A stretch of 64,000 nt of DNA from JAZKID01 sp963714065 (GCA_963714065.1 OY970226.1:1736001-1800000), one strand, 5' to 3'. Shown: positions 30,423 through 39,843, numbered from the stretch's first letter. Notes: a model not told the origin generated them from the sequence alone. Made by a program: numbers and translations.

Positions 30423-31205
30423 ATGGTTTCAATCGCGCCTTTTTTACCTGGCCCCGGTTTTCGCAGCGTATCGACTGCGACGCCATCATTTTTTGCTTCG
30501 AACGACGAATGTGAAAGCTTAGCTGAATATAAAAGATTACTTCAGGAATCGGCTGACATTATAAACCGGCTTGTGAACGCTGGACTAATGGTCAGAGTAG
30601 ATCCTTTACAGTCTGGATATTATAGGTATATCGGCAATAAGAACAATCCAGATTATCAGCGTTTAAAAGACATAAGGGATATTCTCAAGGAATCCAGATT
30701 TAAGGAAGTAGAAGAGAAACTCAACGATCCTCAAAATTGCCCGCCTCCAGGCGCTCCGCCTGGCATTCCGGCTCCGGTGCAGAATCCAGATGCTGTTCCC
30801 AGCATCGGCAGTCAGCGCGTAAGAATGGAAAATCCCATCCTCGAGCAACTCCGCAATCCCAAAACCTGTCAGGGGCTTGGGGCTGCGATAGCATGCGACG
30901 GGCGGCCATCGCCCTGGCAGGAATTATTGTCGGCGGGCGTGTTGCTTATCGGCGCAGCGACCGGTTATGTGCCGGCTTTGGGCTGCACGGCAACTTCCGT
31001 CATCATTACTTCCTCGACACAAGATACAAATGGCACAAAATTATACGTCGACGATGCCGAAAACCCTAAACAAATTTTTACGATATTCAAAGATGGCAAG
31101 GTGCAGGTCAGCGATATAAAGAGCTGGACGCCGGTTGAGACGCCGCGCACTTTGAGCATGCCTTCGCGCGGAGCGCTTCTTAAGGGCGGCAAGCATAAAG
31201 ATTGA
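30423..31205 (+). CDS. Hypothetical protein, likely paralogue of the next gene
   Basis: 260 residues, not recognised. Low-complexity N-terminus with several Pro, then a charged helical stretch from CESLAEY to NCPPPG (two Cys about 75 residues apart), a Pro-rich linker, WQELLSAG leading into a hydrophobic segment (about residues 170-195), and a basic C-terminus. GAGGGGG lies at good spacing before the ATG. The order Cys-helix-Cys-PP, then W(Q/R)E and a hydrophobic segment, matches the following gene, so the two look like diverged tandem paralogues. AT-rich upstream region; inserted between ftsH and tilS on the opposite strand. Confidence 0.6.
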   Translation: MVSIAPFLPGPGFRSVSTATPSFFASNDECESLAEYKRLLQESADIINRLVNAGLMVRVDPLQSGYYRYIGNKNNPDYQRLKDIRDILKESRFKEVEEKLNDPQNCPPPGAPPGIPAPVQNPDAVPSIGSQRVRMENPILEQLRNPKTCQGLGAAIACDGRPSPWQELLSAGVLLIGAATGYVPALGCTATSVIITSSTQDTNGTKLYVDDAENPKQIFTIFKDGKVQVSDIKSWTPVETPRTLSMPSRGALLKGGKHKD

Positions 31206-31274
31206 CAAGCGTTACGCTTGACTGCAATCCCCTATACGCTACATGTACTATGATTTTATTTAGGATTAAAAATT

Positions 31275-31895
31275 ATGACACGTATCGGCCTTTCCCCCAC
31301 CTATGCCGCCGCCATATCTGTCGTGCCTCAGCAAAGCCCCTGCACAGAGCGGGAATTGCGTGAGCTTGAAAAATTGCAGAACGAATTTGACGACGCCATT
31401 GATGCGTATAATGATGTTAAAGCTTTTACAGATGTCAACCATCATCTGTATCTGGATATGCTAGAGAAAGGAGAAAAATGGCGCAATCTTCAGGATAGGT
31501 GTTATCCGCCATCTGGGCCGCTACAGCTTATGCCATTGAAGTATATTCCATTCCCAAACCAGCAAAATCGTGTTGCCGTAAATCAGCCGCAAGGTCCTGC
31601 ACGCGGCTGGCGCGAATTTTTCACTGATCCTAAGGTTTTATTTACGGCAGGAATGGGGTTGACGCTTTTAATACCAGGCCTTGGCTGGATATTGGGAGGC
31701 ATCAGGATCGCCATACCAGCGTTGAAGGTGCTGTATACCGCAATGTTGGGCTATCTGACACTTGAGGAGCAAAACCACTACGAAGCGCGCTTCAAGGAAT
31801 TGGACGACATCACGGACGACAGACTGGGCCAGAAAAAGGCGCGAGGCATCGGAGAGGACCTTCTGAAAACCGCGCAAGCCAAGCTGCGCGGTTGA
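31275..31895 (+). CDS. Hypothetical membrane-associated protein
   Basis: 206 residues. A Cys-bounded, highly charged probable coiled coil (CTERELRELEKLQ to DRCYPP), a linker, GWREFF and then a hydrophobic pair of segments rich in Gly (LFTAGMGLTLLIPGLGW and the following ALKVLYTAMLGYL), ending in a charged helix. It may insert in a membrane. The architecture parallels the preceding gene. TAGGA lies upstream of the ATG. It converges on tilS with 30 bases between stops. Function unknown. Confidence 0.6.
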   Translation: MTRIGLSPTYAAAISVVPQQSPCTERELRELEKLQNEFDDAIDAYNDVKAFTDVNHHLYLDMLEKGEKWRNLQDRCYPPSGPLQLMPLKYIPFPNQQNRVAVNQPQGPARGWREFFTDPKVLFTAGMGLTLLIPGLGWILGGIRIAIPALKVLYTAMLGYLTLEEQNHYEARFKELDDITDDRLGQKKARGIGEDLLKTAQAKLRG

Positions 31896-31925
31896 CTGGC
31901 AGAAATATAGGCGCGTGGATCCACT

Positions 31926-32924
31926 TTACTTGCGCCTGCCTTTTTCCTCCGAAAAGCGCATATACCGCTCACCTGCAGAAAAAATCACGCCGCCCAGCGT
32001 ACGGCGCACTTTCTCTTCGCCCGTTAAAGCCGCATCCAGCGCTTCGAGTTCCTCGTCCGAAGGCGGATAGGCGTCGGGATTGAAAGAAGCGATCACCAAT
32101 TTCAGCGCGCGCAGGCGGATTTCTTCCGGGGTGGTGCGGTAGGCTGTGCGTTCCAGTTCTTTTGAGGACGCAAGCAATTGTCGCGCCCCCTCATCAAGTG
32201 CTTCATTGGCGCGGGCGAATTTTTTGGCAAGCTTAACGAACCTCGTGGCATCCAGCCCTTCCTCGGCAAGCTGCGGCAAAATCTTCCGCAGACGCGGGCG
32301 CAGGAAGCGCGCATCTTCGTTGCTCGCATCCTCGCGCCAGGAAAGCCCGGCCGCGCGCAGGCTGACGCGCAGGCGCTCGCGCGGAAAGACAAGCAGCGGC
32401 CGCAGCAGGGGCAGGCCTTCCTTTTCGGAAACCGTGCTCATTCCTTGCAGGCCCGAGAGCCCGGAGCCGCGCATCAGCCGCATCAAAACGGTTTCGGCCT
32501 GATCGTCCATCGTGTGCGCGGTGACGATCGCCTCGCAGCCCTGTGCGCGCGCGGCCTCAATCAGCAAACGATAGCGCATTTGCCGCGCCGCTTCCTGAAT
32601 GCCGCTGGCGGGCTTTGCGCCCTCCCAGTGCAATTGCACATGCGGAATATTCCGTGCCGCGCAAAAAGCGGCCACGAATTCGCATTCGTCTTTCGAAGCA
32701 TCGCGCAGGCGATGGTCGATGCTGGCGACGACAAGTTTCGTTGTATGTCCTTGCCGCGCCCGCCACTCATGCGCAAGCTGCAACAGCGCCATGCTGTCGG
32801 ACCCGCCGGAGACGGCAAGCAGCAATGAAGAATAAGGCGAAAAGATCGCGAAGGCGGAATCCGCTTCCGGCGCCGTAATGACCGCCGCTTCAGCAGCCGG
32901 CGGTTTTTTGCTCGGTCTGAACAC
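31926..32924 (-). CDS. tilS: tRNA(Ile)-lysidine synthase
   Basis: Converts C34 of tRNA-Ile(CAU) to lysidine with ATP and lysine, changing codon reading from AUG to AUA. 332 residues. The PP-loop SGGSDSMALL is near residue 40, IDHRLR follows, and HTMDDQAETVLMRLMRGSGLSGL is the second family signature. The start is a GTG at 32924 inside the last codons of cpoB (35-base overlap), so the pair is probably co-translated. The C-terminal domain is short but within the family range. Confidence 0.94.
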   Translation of the reverse strand: MFRPSKKPPAAEAAVITAPEADSAFAIFSPYSSLLLAVSGGSDSMALLQLAHEWRARQGHTTKLVVASIDHRLRDASKDECEFVAAFCAARNIPHVQLHWEGAKPASGIQEAARQMRYRLLIEAARAQGCEAIVTAHTMDDQAETVLMRLMRGSGLSGLQGMSTVSEKEGLPLLRPLLVFPRERLRVSLRAAGLSWREDASNEDARFLRPRLRKILPQLAEEGLDATRFVKLAKKFARANEALDEGARQLLASSKELERTAYRTTPEEIRLRALKLVIASFNPDAYPPSDEELEALDAALTGEEKVRRTLGGVIFSAGERYMRFSEEKGRRK

Positions 32925-33885
32925 GTTTTTTCACGGCCTGGCTCGATTTCGGAAATTTGTTGCCGACCTCGGCGAAGGTGGCGCAGGCGGCATCCTTCTG
33001 GCCGAGCGCATGCAGCGACATGCCGAGCCGCAGCAGGCTTTCCGGCGCCTTCTCAGAATCGGGATGGTTGTTGTAGACTTTCAGGAAGCTTTCCGCCGCC
33101 GCCTTATATTGCTTGCGCTGATATTGCGCCTCGCCCAGCCAGTATTGCGCTTTTGATGCATTTTTGTGAGTGGGGAAATCGGTGAGAAAATCGCGGAAGG
33201 CGCTGTCGGCCATCTCGTAATCGCCGCGCAGCATATAGCCATAGGCGAGATCGTATTGATCCTCGGGGCTGTCCGAGCCTGCGGACACGGCAGCCTTCGA
33301 GCTCGGCGTGAAGGTGGGGCGCGGCTCGGTGCCGGGCAGGGGTTCGAGCGGCTGGCCCGCAGCCGCACCCGGCGTTGGCGACAGATCGACAGGCGCGCCG
33401 CTTGCATCGGCAGGCAACTGGCCGAGATTGCGCGGTGGCGCGCCAAGCTGCGGTTTCGTGCTCAGCACTTCGACATTCTCGTCCGGCACAGCAGAGGGAG
33501 GAGCGGCCTGCATGCGGGCCGGGCGAGCGCTTGCACCCGGCTTCTTGCCGCCTTCCAGTTCCTGGAAGCGGAATTCGGCATCTTCCTGCACTTTGCGTAG
33601 CTGTTCCTGCAGGCTGCGGTTCTGGAATTGCAATTGCTCGATCTGGCCGTTGAGGCTGCGCAACTGTTCCTCGAGCCGCAGCAGGCGCGAGGAGCCATCG
33701 CCGCCGCCCGCCGCCGTTACGGGCGGGCGTTCGCCCCAGCCCTCCGGCGCGGGCGCATTTGCGGGAGGAGGGGTGGGCTGGGTTGTCCAGCCTTCCGGAG
33801 CAGGCGCGCTCGACCATTGCGCCTGCGCCGCGCCGCTCAAGGCGATGCAAAAAAGGGCAGTAAGAAAAGATAGTCTGAAAGACAT
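32890..33885 (-). CDS. cpoB: Cell division coordinator CpoB (YbgF)
   Basis: Periplasmic Tol-Pal partner that coordinates peptidoglycan synthesis with outer-membrane constriction. 331 residues: signal peptide with cleavage after GAAQA, a Pro-rich linker, a trimerising coiled coil (about 70-115), a second linker, and three TPR-like repeats in the last 130 residues (YDLAYGYMLRGDYEMADSAF; AQYWLGEAQYQRKQY; LLRLGMSLHALGQ). It overlaps tilS and is separated from pal by a terminator-like hairpin. Confidence 0.93.
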   Translation of the reverse strand: MSFRLSFLTALFCIALSGAAQAQWSSAPAPEGWTTQPTPPPANAPAPEGWGERPPVTAAGGGDGSSRLLRLEEQLRSLNGQIEQLQFQNRSLQEQLRKVQEDAEFRFQELEGGKKPGASARPARMQAAPPSAVPDENVEVLSTKPQLGAPPRNLGQLPADASGAPVDLSPTPGAAAGQPLEPLPGTEPRPTFTPSSKAAVSAGSDSPEDQYDLAYGYMLRGDYEMADSAFRDFLTDFPTHKNASKAQYWLGEAQYQRKQYKAAAESFLKVYNNHPDSEKAPESLLRLGMSLHALGQKDAACATFAEVGNKFPKSSQAVKKRVQTEQKTAGC

Positions 33886-33994
33886 GGTCCCCCACTCATA
33901 AACGCAAGCAAATTAATCTTGCATAAAAATCGGGGCAAAACGAGGGCGATTTAGCCGTCCAAAACCGGAATTGGGCCGGTCCTCTAGCCAAAAT

Positions 33995-34022
33995 AAAAAG
34001 GCCCCGTAAGAGGCCCTTTATT
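33995..34022 (-). terminator. Rho-independent terminator after pal
   Basis: Read on the minus strand: AAAGGGCCTC, TTAC loop, GGGGCCTTTTTA, a stem with one bulged G followed by a T run. Ends the tol-pal transcript before cpoB; some readthrough is likely. Confidence 0.6.
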
Positions 34023-34040
34023 GTGATTGGCCGATTTCGG

Positions 34041-34529
34041 CTATTGCCCCAGCACTGTCACCGCGCGGCGGTTCTGGTTCCAGCAGGTCTCGGAATCGCA
34101 GACCGCGACCGGGCGTTCCTTGCCGAAGCTGATCGTTTTCAAGCGCGTTTGCGGAATGCCGCGCGCTATGAGGAAGTCGCGCACGGTTGCGGCGCGCCGG
34201 GCGCCGAGCGCCAGGTTGTATTCGCGCGTGCCGCGCTCGTCGGCATGGCCTTCGACGGTGAAACTATATTGCCCGTACTGGCGCAGCCACATCGCCTGCT
34301 TTTCCAGGGTCGCCTGCGCCTCGGGCGTGAGCGTGGATTGATCTTCAAGGAAGAAGACGCGATCGCCCACATTCACCGAGAAATCTTGGCTAGAGCCCGG
34401 CGTTGCGGCATTCATGCCGGCGCCCAGGCCGTTGGCATCCTGGTTCTGGCCGGCGCAGGCGGCAAGCATCAGTGCTGCGGCAAGTGTTGCGGACAGGCGA
34501 AGGGCGCGGAAAGGCGAAAGCGTGGACAT
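34041..34529 (-). CDS. pal: Peptidoglycan-associated lipoprotein
   Basis: Outer-membrane lipoprotein that binds peptidoglycan and TolB. 162 residues: signal peptide with lipobox LAAC (MLAACAGQ), short linker, then an OmpA-like domain with the diaminopimelate-binding core TVEGHADERGTREYNLALGA. ATG 34529 follows AGGAG; the longer frame is not needed. It normally follows tolB directly; here an ORFan gene lies between. Confidence 0.95.
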   Translation of the reverse strand: MSTLSPFRALRLSATLAAALMLAACAGQNQDANGLGAGMNAATPGSSQDFSVNVGDRVFFLEDQSTLTPEAQATLEKQAMWLRQYGQYSFTVEGHADERGTREYNLALGARRAATVRDFLIARGIPQTRLKTISFGKERPVAVCDSETCWNQNRRAVTVLGQ

Positions 34530-34660
34530 TATGGAAAACTCCTGAAATCCTCTCGAAAGCAAGGAAGCCCAGTCATAAACATTTTACGTTAAGCACAGGT
34601 CAGCAGATATGGTTAAACAATGATGTTTTTTTAATGGCGCGCGCTTAATCCGCAGCCCGA

Positions 34661-35155
34661 TTACCACTTAACTCTTTGCAGGATTTGCTCCAATCGCGCC
34701 TGCACGATTTTATCGGCAAAGCGGGGATCGGTAATGGTGGCGCCAATAAAGCCGTTTATATAAGTGCGGTCTACGGAAGAGAGCTCTCCGCTCTGCAAAT
34801 TCTTGCTCCTTTGGTGGGCGACGGAAATCGGCGCAATCCTGTTCGCGGCAGCGGCGAGGGCGCCCTTATTTGCTTCCACAAATGTGTCGAATTGTTCGTG
34901 GGAATTAAAATTCTGCATGTCCGTTGCCGCAAAAGCCGCATTTATTTTCTGAAGAAGCTGTCTTTCCTGCCCGCTCAGCAGGGCTTCGTTATTTTTTATG
35001 CTCTGCCAGTCGCGAAAAGATTTCGCTTCGCTTTCTCCCTCGGGGATATGATCCTCCGGGCAGCCCGAGTTGATGAAAATATGGAATTGATGCTGCGGTT
35101 CCTGCCTGGAATTCTGAAAACTGTTTGCAGGTCGAATGCGCGAAATAAAAGCCAT
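34661..35155 (-). CDS. Hypothetical protein inserted between tolB and pal
   Basis: 164 residues, not recognised. Hydrophilic, mostly helical, with ALAAAANRIAP near the middle and FADKIVQARLEQIL near the end; no signal peptide, one Cys. ATG 35155 has AAGGAGA upstream; an in-frame TTG at 35197 is possible. Same strand as tol genes, so it could be co-transcribed with tolB and pal. No link to Tol-Pal function is visible. Confidence 0.6.
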   Translation of the reverse strand: MAFISRIRPANSFQNSRQEPQHQFHIFINSGCPEDHIPEGESEAKSFRDWQSIKNNEALLSGQERQLLQKINAAFAATDMQNFNSHEQFDTFVEANKGALAAAANRIAPISVAHQRSKNLQSGELSSVDRTYINGFIGATITDPRFADKIVQARLEQILQRVKW

Positions 35156-35249
35156 TTGAATCAGGTCTCCTTGAGAATCGAACGAATTGAAACTCAAGGA
35201 GGGTTACCGTTTTTACATGATGCTTTTATGACAGGTTGCGCACCACGCT

Positions 35250-36578
35250 TCACCCAAGCAGCCCCGACCAGCTCGGATCGGAAGCGAAGGAGGGCGTCGG
35301 CAGCACCTGCTCGAAACGGCCCGAGACGTCGATGGTGTAGATTTTCGGCCCGCCGCCCACATCCTTAAAGAACATGATGACGCGGCCGTTCGGGCTCCAG
35401 GTCGGTCCCTCGGCATGGAAGGATGAGGTGAGAATGCGCTCGCGGCTTCCCTCCGGCGTCATCACGCCGATGGAAAATTGCCCGCCTGCCTGCGCGCCCT
35501 GTTTGGTGAAGGCGATCAGGTCGCCTTTCGGCGACCACACCGGCGTTGAATAACGGCCCTGCCCGAAAGAGATGCGCTGCGCGTTGCCGCCATTCACGCC
35601 CATGATATAAAGCTGTTGCCCACCGCCTCTGTCACTCTCAAACACGATGCGCGAGCCGTCCGGCGAGAAACAGCCGCCGGTGTCGATGGCCGCATCCTTG
35701 GTCAGGCGCGTCGTCTGCTTGCTTGCGACATTCATCAGCGCGAGGTTTGAATTGCCGTCGCTATTTAAAAGAGACATGATCAGTTTCGTGCCGTCCGGCG
35801 AATAGCGCGGCGCAAAACTCATGCCGGGAAAATTGCCGAGCAGGTCGGCGCCGCCCGTATCGATATCGAGCTGCACCACGCGCGGGTCGCCGCCGGGCAC
35901 ATATTGCATGAAGCCGACCCTGCGATTGTCCGGCGAGAAGCGCGGGGTCAGAACAAGTTCGCCGCCGCGCGTGAGATAGCGCACATTGGCGCCGTCCTGG
36001 TCCATCACGGCCAGGCGCTTGACGCGCTGGTTCTTCGGCCCCGTTTCGTCGATGAAGACGATGCGGCTATCGAAATAGCCTTTTTCTCCCACCAGCGCTT
36101 CGTAGACCGCATCGGAGAGAATATGCGCAAGCTTGCGCCAGTTGTCGGAGGCAACCGTGAACTGGCGGCCGTCGAGTTGTTTCGACGTGAAAATATCCCA
36201 CAGGCGGTATTGCGCAACGAATCCGCCGCCGCTTCGCGCGACATTGCCGACCAGCAGCGCTTGCGCATTGATGACGCGCCAGCTCTGGAAATTCGGCTGC
36301 ATGTCGATGCTGGAAAATTTCTCGATATAGGAAACGGGATTGAGAACCTGGAAATAGCCGCAGCGCGTCAGATTGTTGGCGATCACCGCGCGCACCTGCG
36401 CACCTATCGCCGGATCGCCGAGAAAATCCGGAATGGCGATCGGCATGGGCTGGAAATTGCCGCCGCCGATCTGCACCTGCGTCAGCGCCTGCGCGCGGGC
36501 CGGCAGCAGGGCGGCCGTGGCGGCACCCCCCATCAACGCCAGCGCCTTGCGGCGGTTGAAATAAAAATTTTCTGCCAT
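35250..36578 (-). CDS. tolB: Tol-Pal system protein TolB
   Basis: Periplasmic beta-propeller that links Pal to TolA. 442 residues. The N-terminus has NRRKALALMGGAA and a likely cleavage after ARAQA, so a Tat-type signal is possible. Then comes a small alpha/beta domain (to about 170) and a six-bladed WD40-like propeller with repeated PRFSPDNR, PRYSPDGTK, FSPDGSRIVF and WSPNGR motifs. ATG 36578 is chosen over a longer frame that reads into the repeat at 36615. Confidence 0.95.
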   Translation of the reverse strand: MAENFYFNRRKALALMGGAATAALLPARAQALTQVQIGGGNFQPMPIAIPDFLGDPAIGAQVRAVIANNLTRCGYFQVLNPVSYIEKFSSIDMQPNFQSWRVINAQALLVGNVARSGGGFVAQYRLWDIFTSKQLDGRQFTVASDNWRKLAHILSDAVYEALVGEKGYFDSRIVFIDETGPKNQRVKRLAVMDQDGANVRYLTRGGELVLTPRFSPDNRRVGFMQYVPGGDPRVVQLDIDTGGADLLGNFPGMSFAPRYSPDGTKLIMSLLNSDGNSNLALMNVASKQTTRLTKDAAIDTGGCFSPDGSRIVFESDRGGGQQLYIMGVNGGNAQRISFGQGRYSTPVWSPKGDLIAFTKQGAQAGGQFSIGVMTPEGSRERILTSSFHAEGPTWSPNGRVIMFFKDVGGGPKIYTIDVSGRFEQVLPTPSFASDPSWSGLLG

Positions 36579-36614
36579 CAGTTTAACCTTGCCAAAACGC
36601 CCAATTCTCCTCTC

Positions 36615-36667
36615 CGTCATCCCCGCGAATGCGGGGATCTAGATGCCCACCTACGCGGGCATGACGG
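36615..36667. repeat. Palindromic repeat inside the tol operon
   Basis: CGTCATCCCCGCGAATGCGG followed after a few bases by ATGCCCACCTACGCGGGCAT and GACGG. It lies between tolA and tolB, so it is transcribed within the operon. Confidence 0.8.
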
Positions 36668-36697
36668 TTATGATAATTTCAAACAGGCATACTACCA

Positions 36698-37657
36698 TCA
36701 ATTCGGATCGTTGAAATTATAGTCGATGACTTCCCAGCCGTCTTCCCCATCATACATTTCTGCAGGAAGTTTGAGCGGAGAGCAACGCATAACCGCCCGT
36801 ACGGCCGCCTCGGAGAGGATGCGGAAGGTGGGGTCCGGGCTGCTGTTCATCACCTGCGGACGGCCCCTGATCGAGCCGTCGCGATTCATGGGGATTTTGA
36901 CCTTGACGATCAGGTCGCTGGCGGTGGGGTTGACCCAGCAGGGCTCGACCTGCCGCCGGATCATGTCGTTCATGACATCGACCTGGCTTTTGGTGAGCTT
37001 TGTGCCCGTGCCCCGGTTCGACCCCAGCGAGGCGCTGCGCTTCTCGCCTTCCTCGGCCTTAGGCTTGGGCGCGCCCTCCTGCTTGTTGAGAAGGTTGGAA
37101 ATCTTGTCGGCATCGAATTCCTTCGCCTGTTTGGCAAGGCGCTCCTGCTCGGCCTTGCGCTTTTCCTCGGCGAGCTTCTTTTTCTCCTCGGCCTTCTTCT
37201 TGGTCTCAGCCTTTTTCAGCTCTTCCTGCTTTTTCTTTTCCTCGAGCTTTTTTGCCTCCTCGATTTTTTTCAAGATTCCTTCGGGATCGACCTCATCGGG
37301 CTTGGTTTGAGATTTTTCGGGTGGCGGCGGCTCTTGCTTCTCCTCGGGCGGCGTGGTGACGGCGGGCGGCGGAGGCGCGGGCGCGGTCTTCGCCTCGACA
37401 GGCGGCTTGTCTTCTTCTTTCGGCGGTGTTTCCTCAGGCGTCGGCACAGGTGCTGGCGTTGCGCGCGTCTGCGCCACCTCCGCTTTCTTTGCCTCCTTCT
37501 CGCCTTTCACCATCGGCTCTTCCGAGATCAGGTCGACGGGGATGGAGGCAATCGCGCTGGTGCGATGCGGCGTTGCCGACGGAAAGGTGATCAGGCCCAC
37601 AAGCAGGAGAGCCAGGTGGAGAAGGGCGGAAAAAATCAGGCTGCGCCGGAAATTCAT
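36698..37657 (-). CDS. tolA: Cell envelope integrity protein TolA
   Basis: Couples the TolQR proton motor to TolB/Pal. 319 residues: one N-terminal membrane helix (about 7-27), a long domain first rich in Pro/Glu and then a Lys/Glu/Ala coiled coil (EEAKKLEEKKKQEELKKAE type, about 130-180), and a C-terminal TonB-like domain ending in the ELPAEMYDGEDGWE region. Usual alphaproteobacterial shape. It begins one base after tolR. Confidence 0.93.
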   Translation of the reverse strand: MNFRRSLIFSALLHLALLLVGLITFPSATPHRTSAIASIPVDLISEEPMVKGEKEAKKAEVAQTRATPAPVPTPEETPPKEEDKPPVEAKTAPAPPPPAVTTPPEEKQEPPPPEKSQTKPDEVDPEGILKKIEEAKKLEEKKKQEELKKAETKKKAEEKKKLAEEKRKAEQERLAKQAKEFDADKISNLLNKQEGAPKPKAEEGEKRSASLGSNRGTGTKLTKSQVDVMNDMIRRQVEPCWVNPTASDLIVKVKIPMNRDGSIRGRPQVMNSSPDPTFRILSEAAVRAVMRCSPLKLPAEMYDGEDGWEVIDYNFNDPN

Positions 37658-37658
37658 C

Positions 37659-38117
37659 TTATTTCTTTCCGGCCGGCACCTCGTCTTGCAGCGTGACGAG
37701 GCCGATTTTCTTGAAGCCGGCGTTTGATACGAGGCCCATCACGCGCATCATCGTGCCGTAATCGACCCCCTTGTCGCCGCGAATGAAAATGCGCTCCTCG
37801 ACGCCGTTCTGCGCGATCGCCTGCAATTTCGCGACGAGATCGTCGATGGACACTTGCGTTTCCTGCAAATAGATCTCGCCCGCCTGGTTGATCGAGACGG
37901 TGATGGGCTGCGTCTCGTCCTGCATCGGCTTTGCTACGGTTTTCGGCAGCTCGATCGGCACGCCCACCGTCAGCATGGGGGCTGCGACCATGAAGATGAT
38001 CAAGAGCACCAGCATCACGTCGATGAACGGCGTCATGTTGATGTCGGCGATGGGAAGCGCGCGACGGTGGCGCCTGCGCTGTTTTCTTCCCTGCGATTTT
38101 TGAAAAGCGATGGCCAT
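37659..38117 (-). CDS. tolR: TolR, ExbD-type motor protein
   Basis: 152 residues. Basic N-terminus, one membrane helix containing the essential Asp in INMTPFIDVMLVLLIIFMV, then a periplasmic domain with IFIRGDKGVDYGTMMRVMG. Works with TolQ to harvest the proton gradient. Confidence 0.96.
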   Translation of the reverse strand: MAIAFQKSQGRKQRRRHRRALPIADINMTPFIDVMLVLLIIFMVAAPMLTVGVPIELPKTVAKPMQDETQPITVSINQAGEIYLQETQVSIDDLVAKLQAIAQNGVEERIFIRGDKGVDYGTMMRVMGLVSNAGFKKIGLVTLQDEVPAGKK

Positions 38118-38131
38118 GCGTGAAACTTTTC

Positions 38132-38845
38132 TTAGCTCATCCTCTCGTCGATCTGCCGCGAGATGATGGCCGAGAATTCGTCGGCGAAACCTTCCATGCG
38201 GCCGATGGCTTTCGCCGCGTCCGACTGCAATTTATTATAGGCGATCACCGCGGGAATGGCCGCGACAAGGCCGACGGCGGTGGCAAACAGCGCTTCCGCA
38301 ATGCCGGGCGCCACAACCGCAAGATTGGTGTTCTTCGAAACCGCGATGGCCTGAAACGAGGTCATGATCCCCCACACCGTGCCGAACAACCCGATGAAGG
38401 GGCCGGAGGAGCCGATGCTGGCCAGAAACAACAGGCGGGATTCGAGACGCTCGGCCTCGCGCGCGATCGTCACGTCCATGACTTTCTCGATACGGTCTTT
38501 CAGACCCGCAATGCCGCGCCCGCCCGATTCCTGCGTGCGCTTCCATTCGCGCATCGCAGCGACGAACACGGCCGCCATGCCGTGATGCGGGCGACTTTCG
38601 AGCGCGCGATAAAGTTCTTCCAGGCTCTGCCCGGACCAGAACACGTTTTCGAACTTGTCCATCTGCCGCTTCAACTGCGTGAACAGCAAGCCTTTTTCCA
38701 GAATGATCGCCCAGCAGACGACGGAGGACACGAGCAGGCCGATGATGACAAGCTTGACGACGACATGCGCCTGCCAGAACATATTCCAGAAGCTCATATC
38801 GGTGATGGGGCTCAGGATTTCAGGATTCATTATTTCGGGATTCAT
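38132..38845 (-). CDS. tolQ: TolQ, ExbB-type motor protein
   Basis: 237 residues, three membrane helices; the conserved second/third helix region reads LASIGSSGPFIGLFGTVWGIM and VAPGIAEALFATAVGLVAAIPAVIAYN. First gene of the tol operon, 14 bases before tolR. Of the usual operon only ybgC is missing upstream. Confidence 0.96.
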   Translation of the reverse strand: MNPEIMNPEILSPITDMSFWNMFWQAHVVVKLVIIGLLVSSVVCWAIILEKGLLFTQLKRQMDKFENVFWSGQSLEELYRALESRPHHGMAAVFVAAMREWKRTQESGGRGIAGLKDRIEKVMDVTIAREAERLESRLLFLASIGSSGPFIGLFGTVWGIMTSFQAIAVSKNTNLAVVAPGIAEALFATAVGLVAAIPAVIAYNKLQSDAAKAIGRMEGFADEFSAIISRQIDERMS

Positions 38846-38903
38846 CTTGGGCCTTTATTAGTCGTGATATCATTTTGAGCGGCAGGCAAAAAATTTCCCT
38901 ATT

Positions 38904-38996
38904 CGTCATCCTCGGGCTTGTCCCGAGGATCCAGGATGCTCGCAACAAGTGCGAGCATGACGCAAATCGAGATCCTTCGCTGCGCTCAGGATGACA
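38904..38996. repeat. Composite palindromic repeats upstream of tolQ
   Basis: CGTCATCCTCGGG...CCGAGGATCC, then GGATGCTCGCAACAAGTGCG with AGCATGACG, then GATCCTTCGC...AGGATGACA. The rest of the 38846-39189 gap holds the tolQ promoter region and an AT-rich leader of the next gene; no other gene seen. Confidence 0.8.
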
Positions 38997-39189
38997 GTTA
39001 CTTTAAGTCCTGGCGCGCGAATGCGGCCACAACAGGGCAACAAGACGGGCCTGCGCACCGCTTTATCTATCCGGCATGGTTATGGTTAAGAAAGGGTAAA
39101 CAGAATAAACCGGCCGGGCTGTTTACTTTTTCTGCTCTCTTGGCTAGAGCGTGCAGCATAGGTTTTGGGAATTTTATAAGAGCGAACTC

Positions 39190-39843
39190 ATGAGCAATAA
39201 AAACGAACGAATTTCCGGTCGGCGAACGCATCCTGTACGTCAGGTTCAGCCTAGAACCGGTTTTCATGTTTCTGCCGATATCAACTCCTCGCCCGCGCCC
39301 GCCAGATCGGAAAACAAAAACACACCGCCGGTAAAGCCGGTAAAATCCCAGTTTTTTTCTTCCGAAATGTCCGGCGATCTTTCGTCCGCTTCCGCCTACA
39401 TTCTTTTCAGAAAAAACCAGGGACGCAGGCTCTACCCTTCCGAACTGTGGGTTGATGGTGATAGGCGCTGGAAAGGCGCTCCGTGGGGAGATGAAGTTCT
39501 CAAAACCCGTGATAAAGGAAAGCCTGGTAAATTTAACTGGCAGAAAGAACTCGCAAAAGAAAAAGGAAAAGGAGATACAAGAACTCGCCCTGTCAGGCCT
39601 GCTTATACCGATAGATCTTTTATAGACACGGCTGTGCAAGCGTGCGCCACACAAACCCTTTCGCATGAGGCCAATCAAAATTTGAAGCAAGCCGCGCAGG
39701 TTGCCGCTGCGGCCACCACGAGTGCAGTAGGCACATGGGCCGTTGTTGAAACGATTAAATTATGCGCCCTTCGTGTTATAGGAGTTCTTACCGGCCCCTT
39801 GATTCTTGCCGATCCCAGCAAACCAGTAAGAACAGACACTTAA
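39190..39843 (+). CDS. Hypothetical protein (ORFan)
   Basis: 217 residues, not recognised. Strongly basic and low in hydrophobic residues for the first 150 residues, then a helical, Ala-rich and hydrophobic C-terminal part (VAAAATTSAVGTWAVVET to GVLTGPLILADPS). ATG 39190 is preferred over 39151; the ribosome site is weak. Its stop shares a TTAA with the stop of the convergent Nudix gene. It resembles the other ORFans here in having one hydrophobic Gly/Ala segment. Confidence 0.6.
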   Translation: MSNKNERISGRRTHPVRQVQPRTGFHVSADINSSPAPARSENKNTPPVKPVKSQFFSSEMSGDLSSASAYILFRKNQGRRLYPSELWVDGDRRWKGAPWGDEVLKTRDKGKPGKFNWQKELAKEKGKGDTRTRPVRPAYTDRSFIDTAVQACATQTLSHEANQNLKQAAQVAAAATTSAVGTWAVVETIKLCALRVIGVLTGPLILADPSKPVRTDT

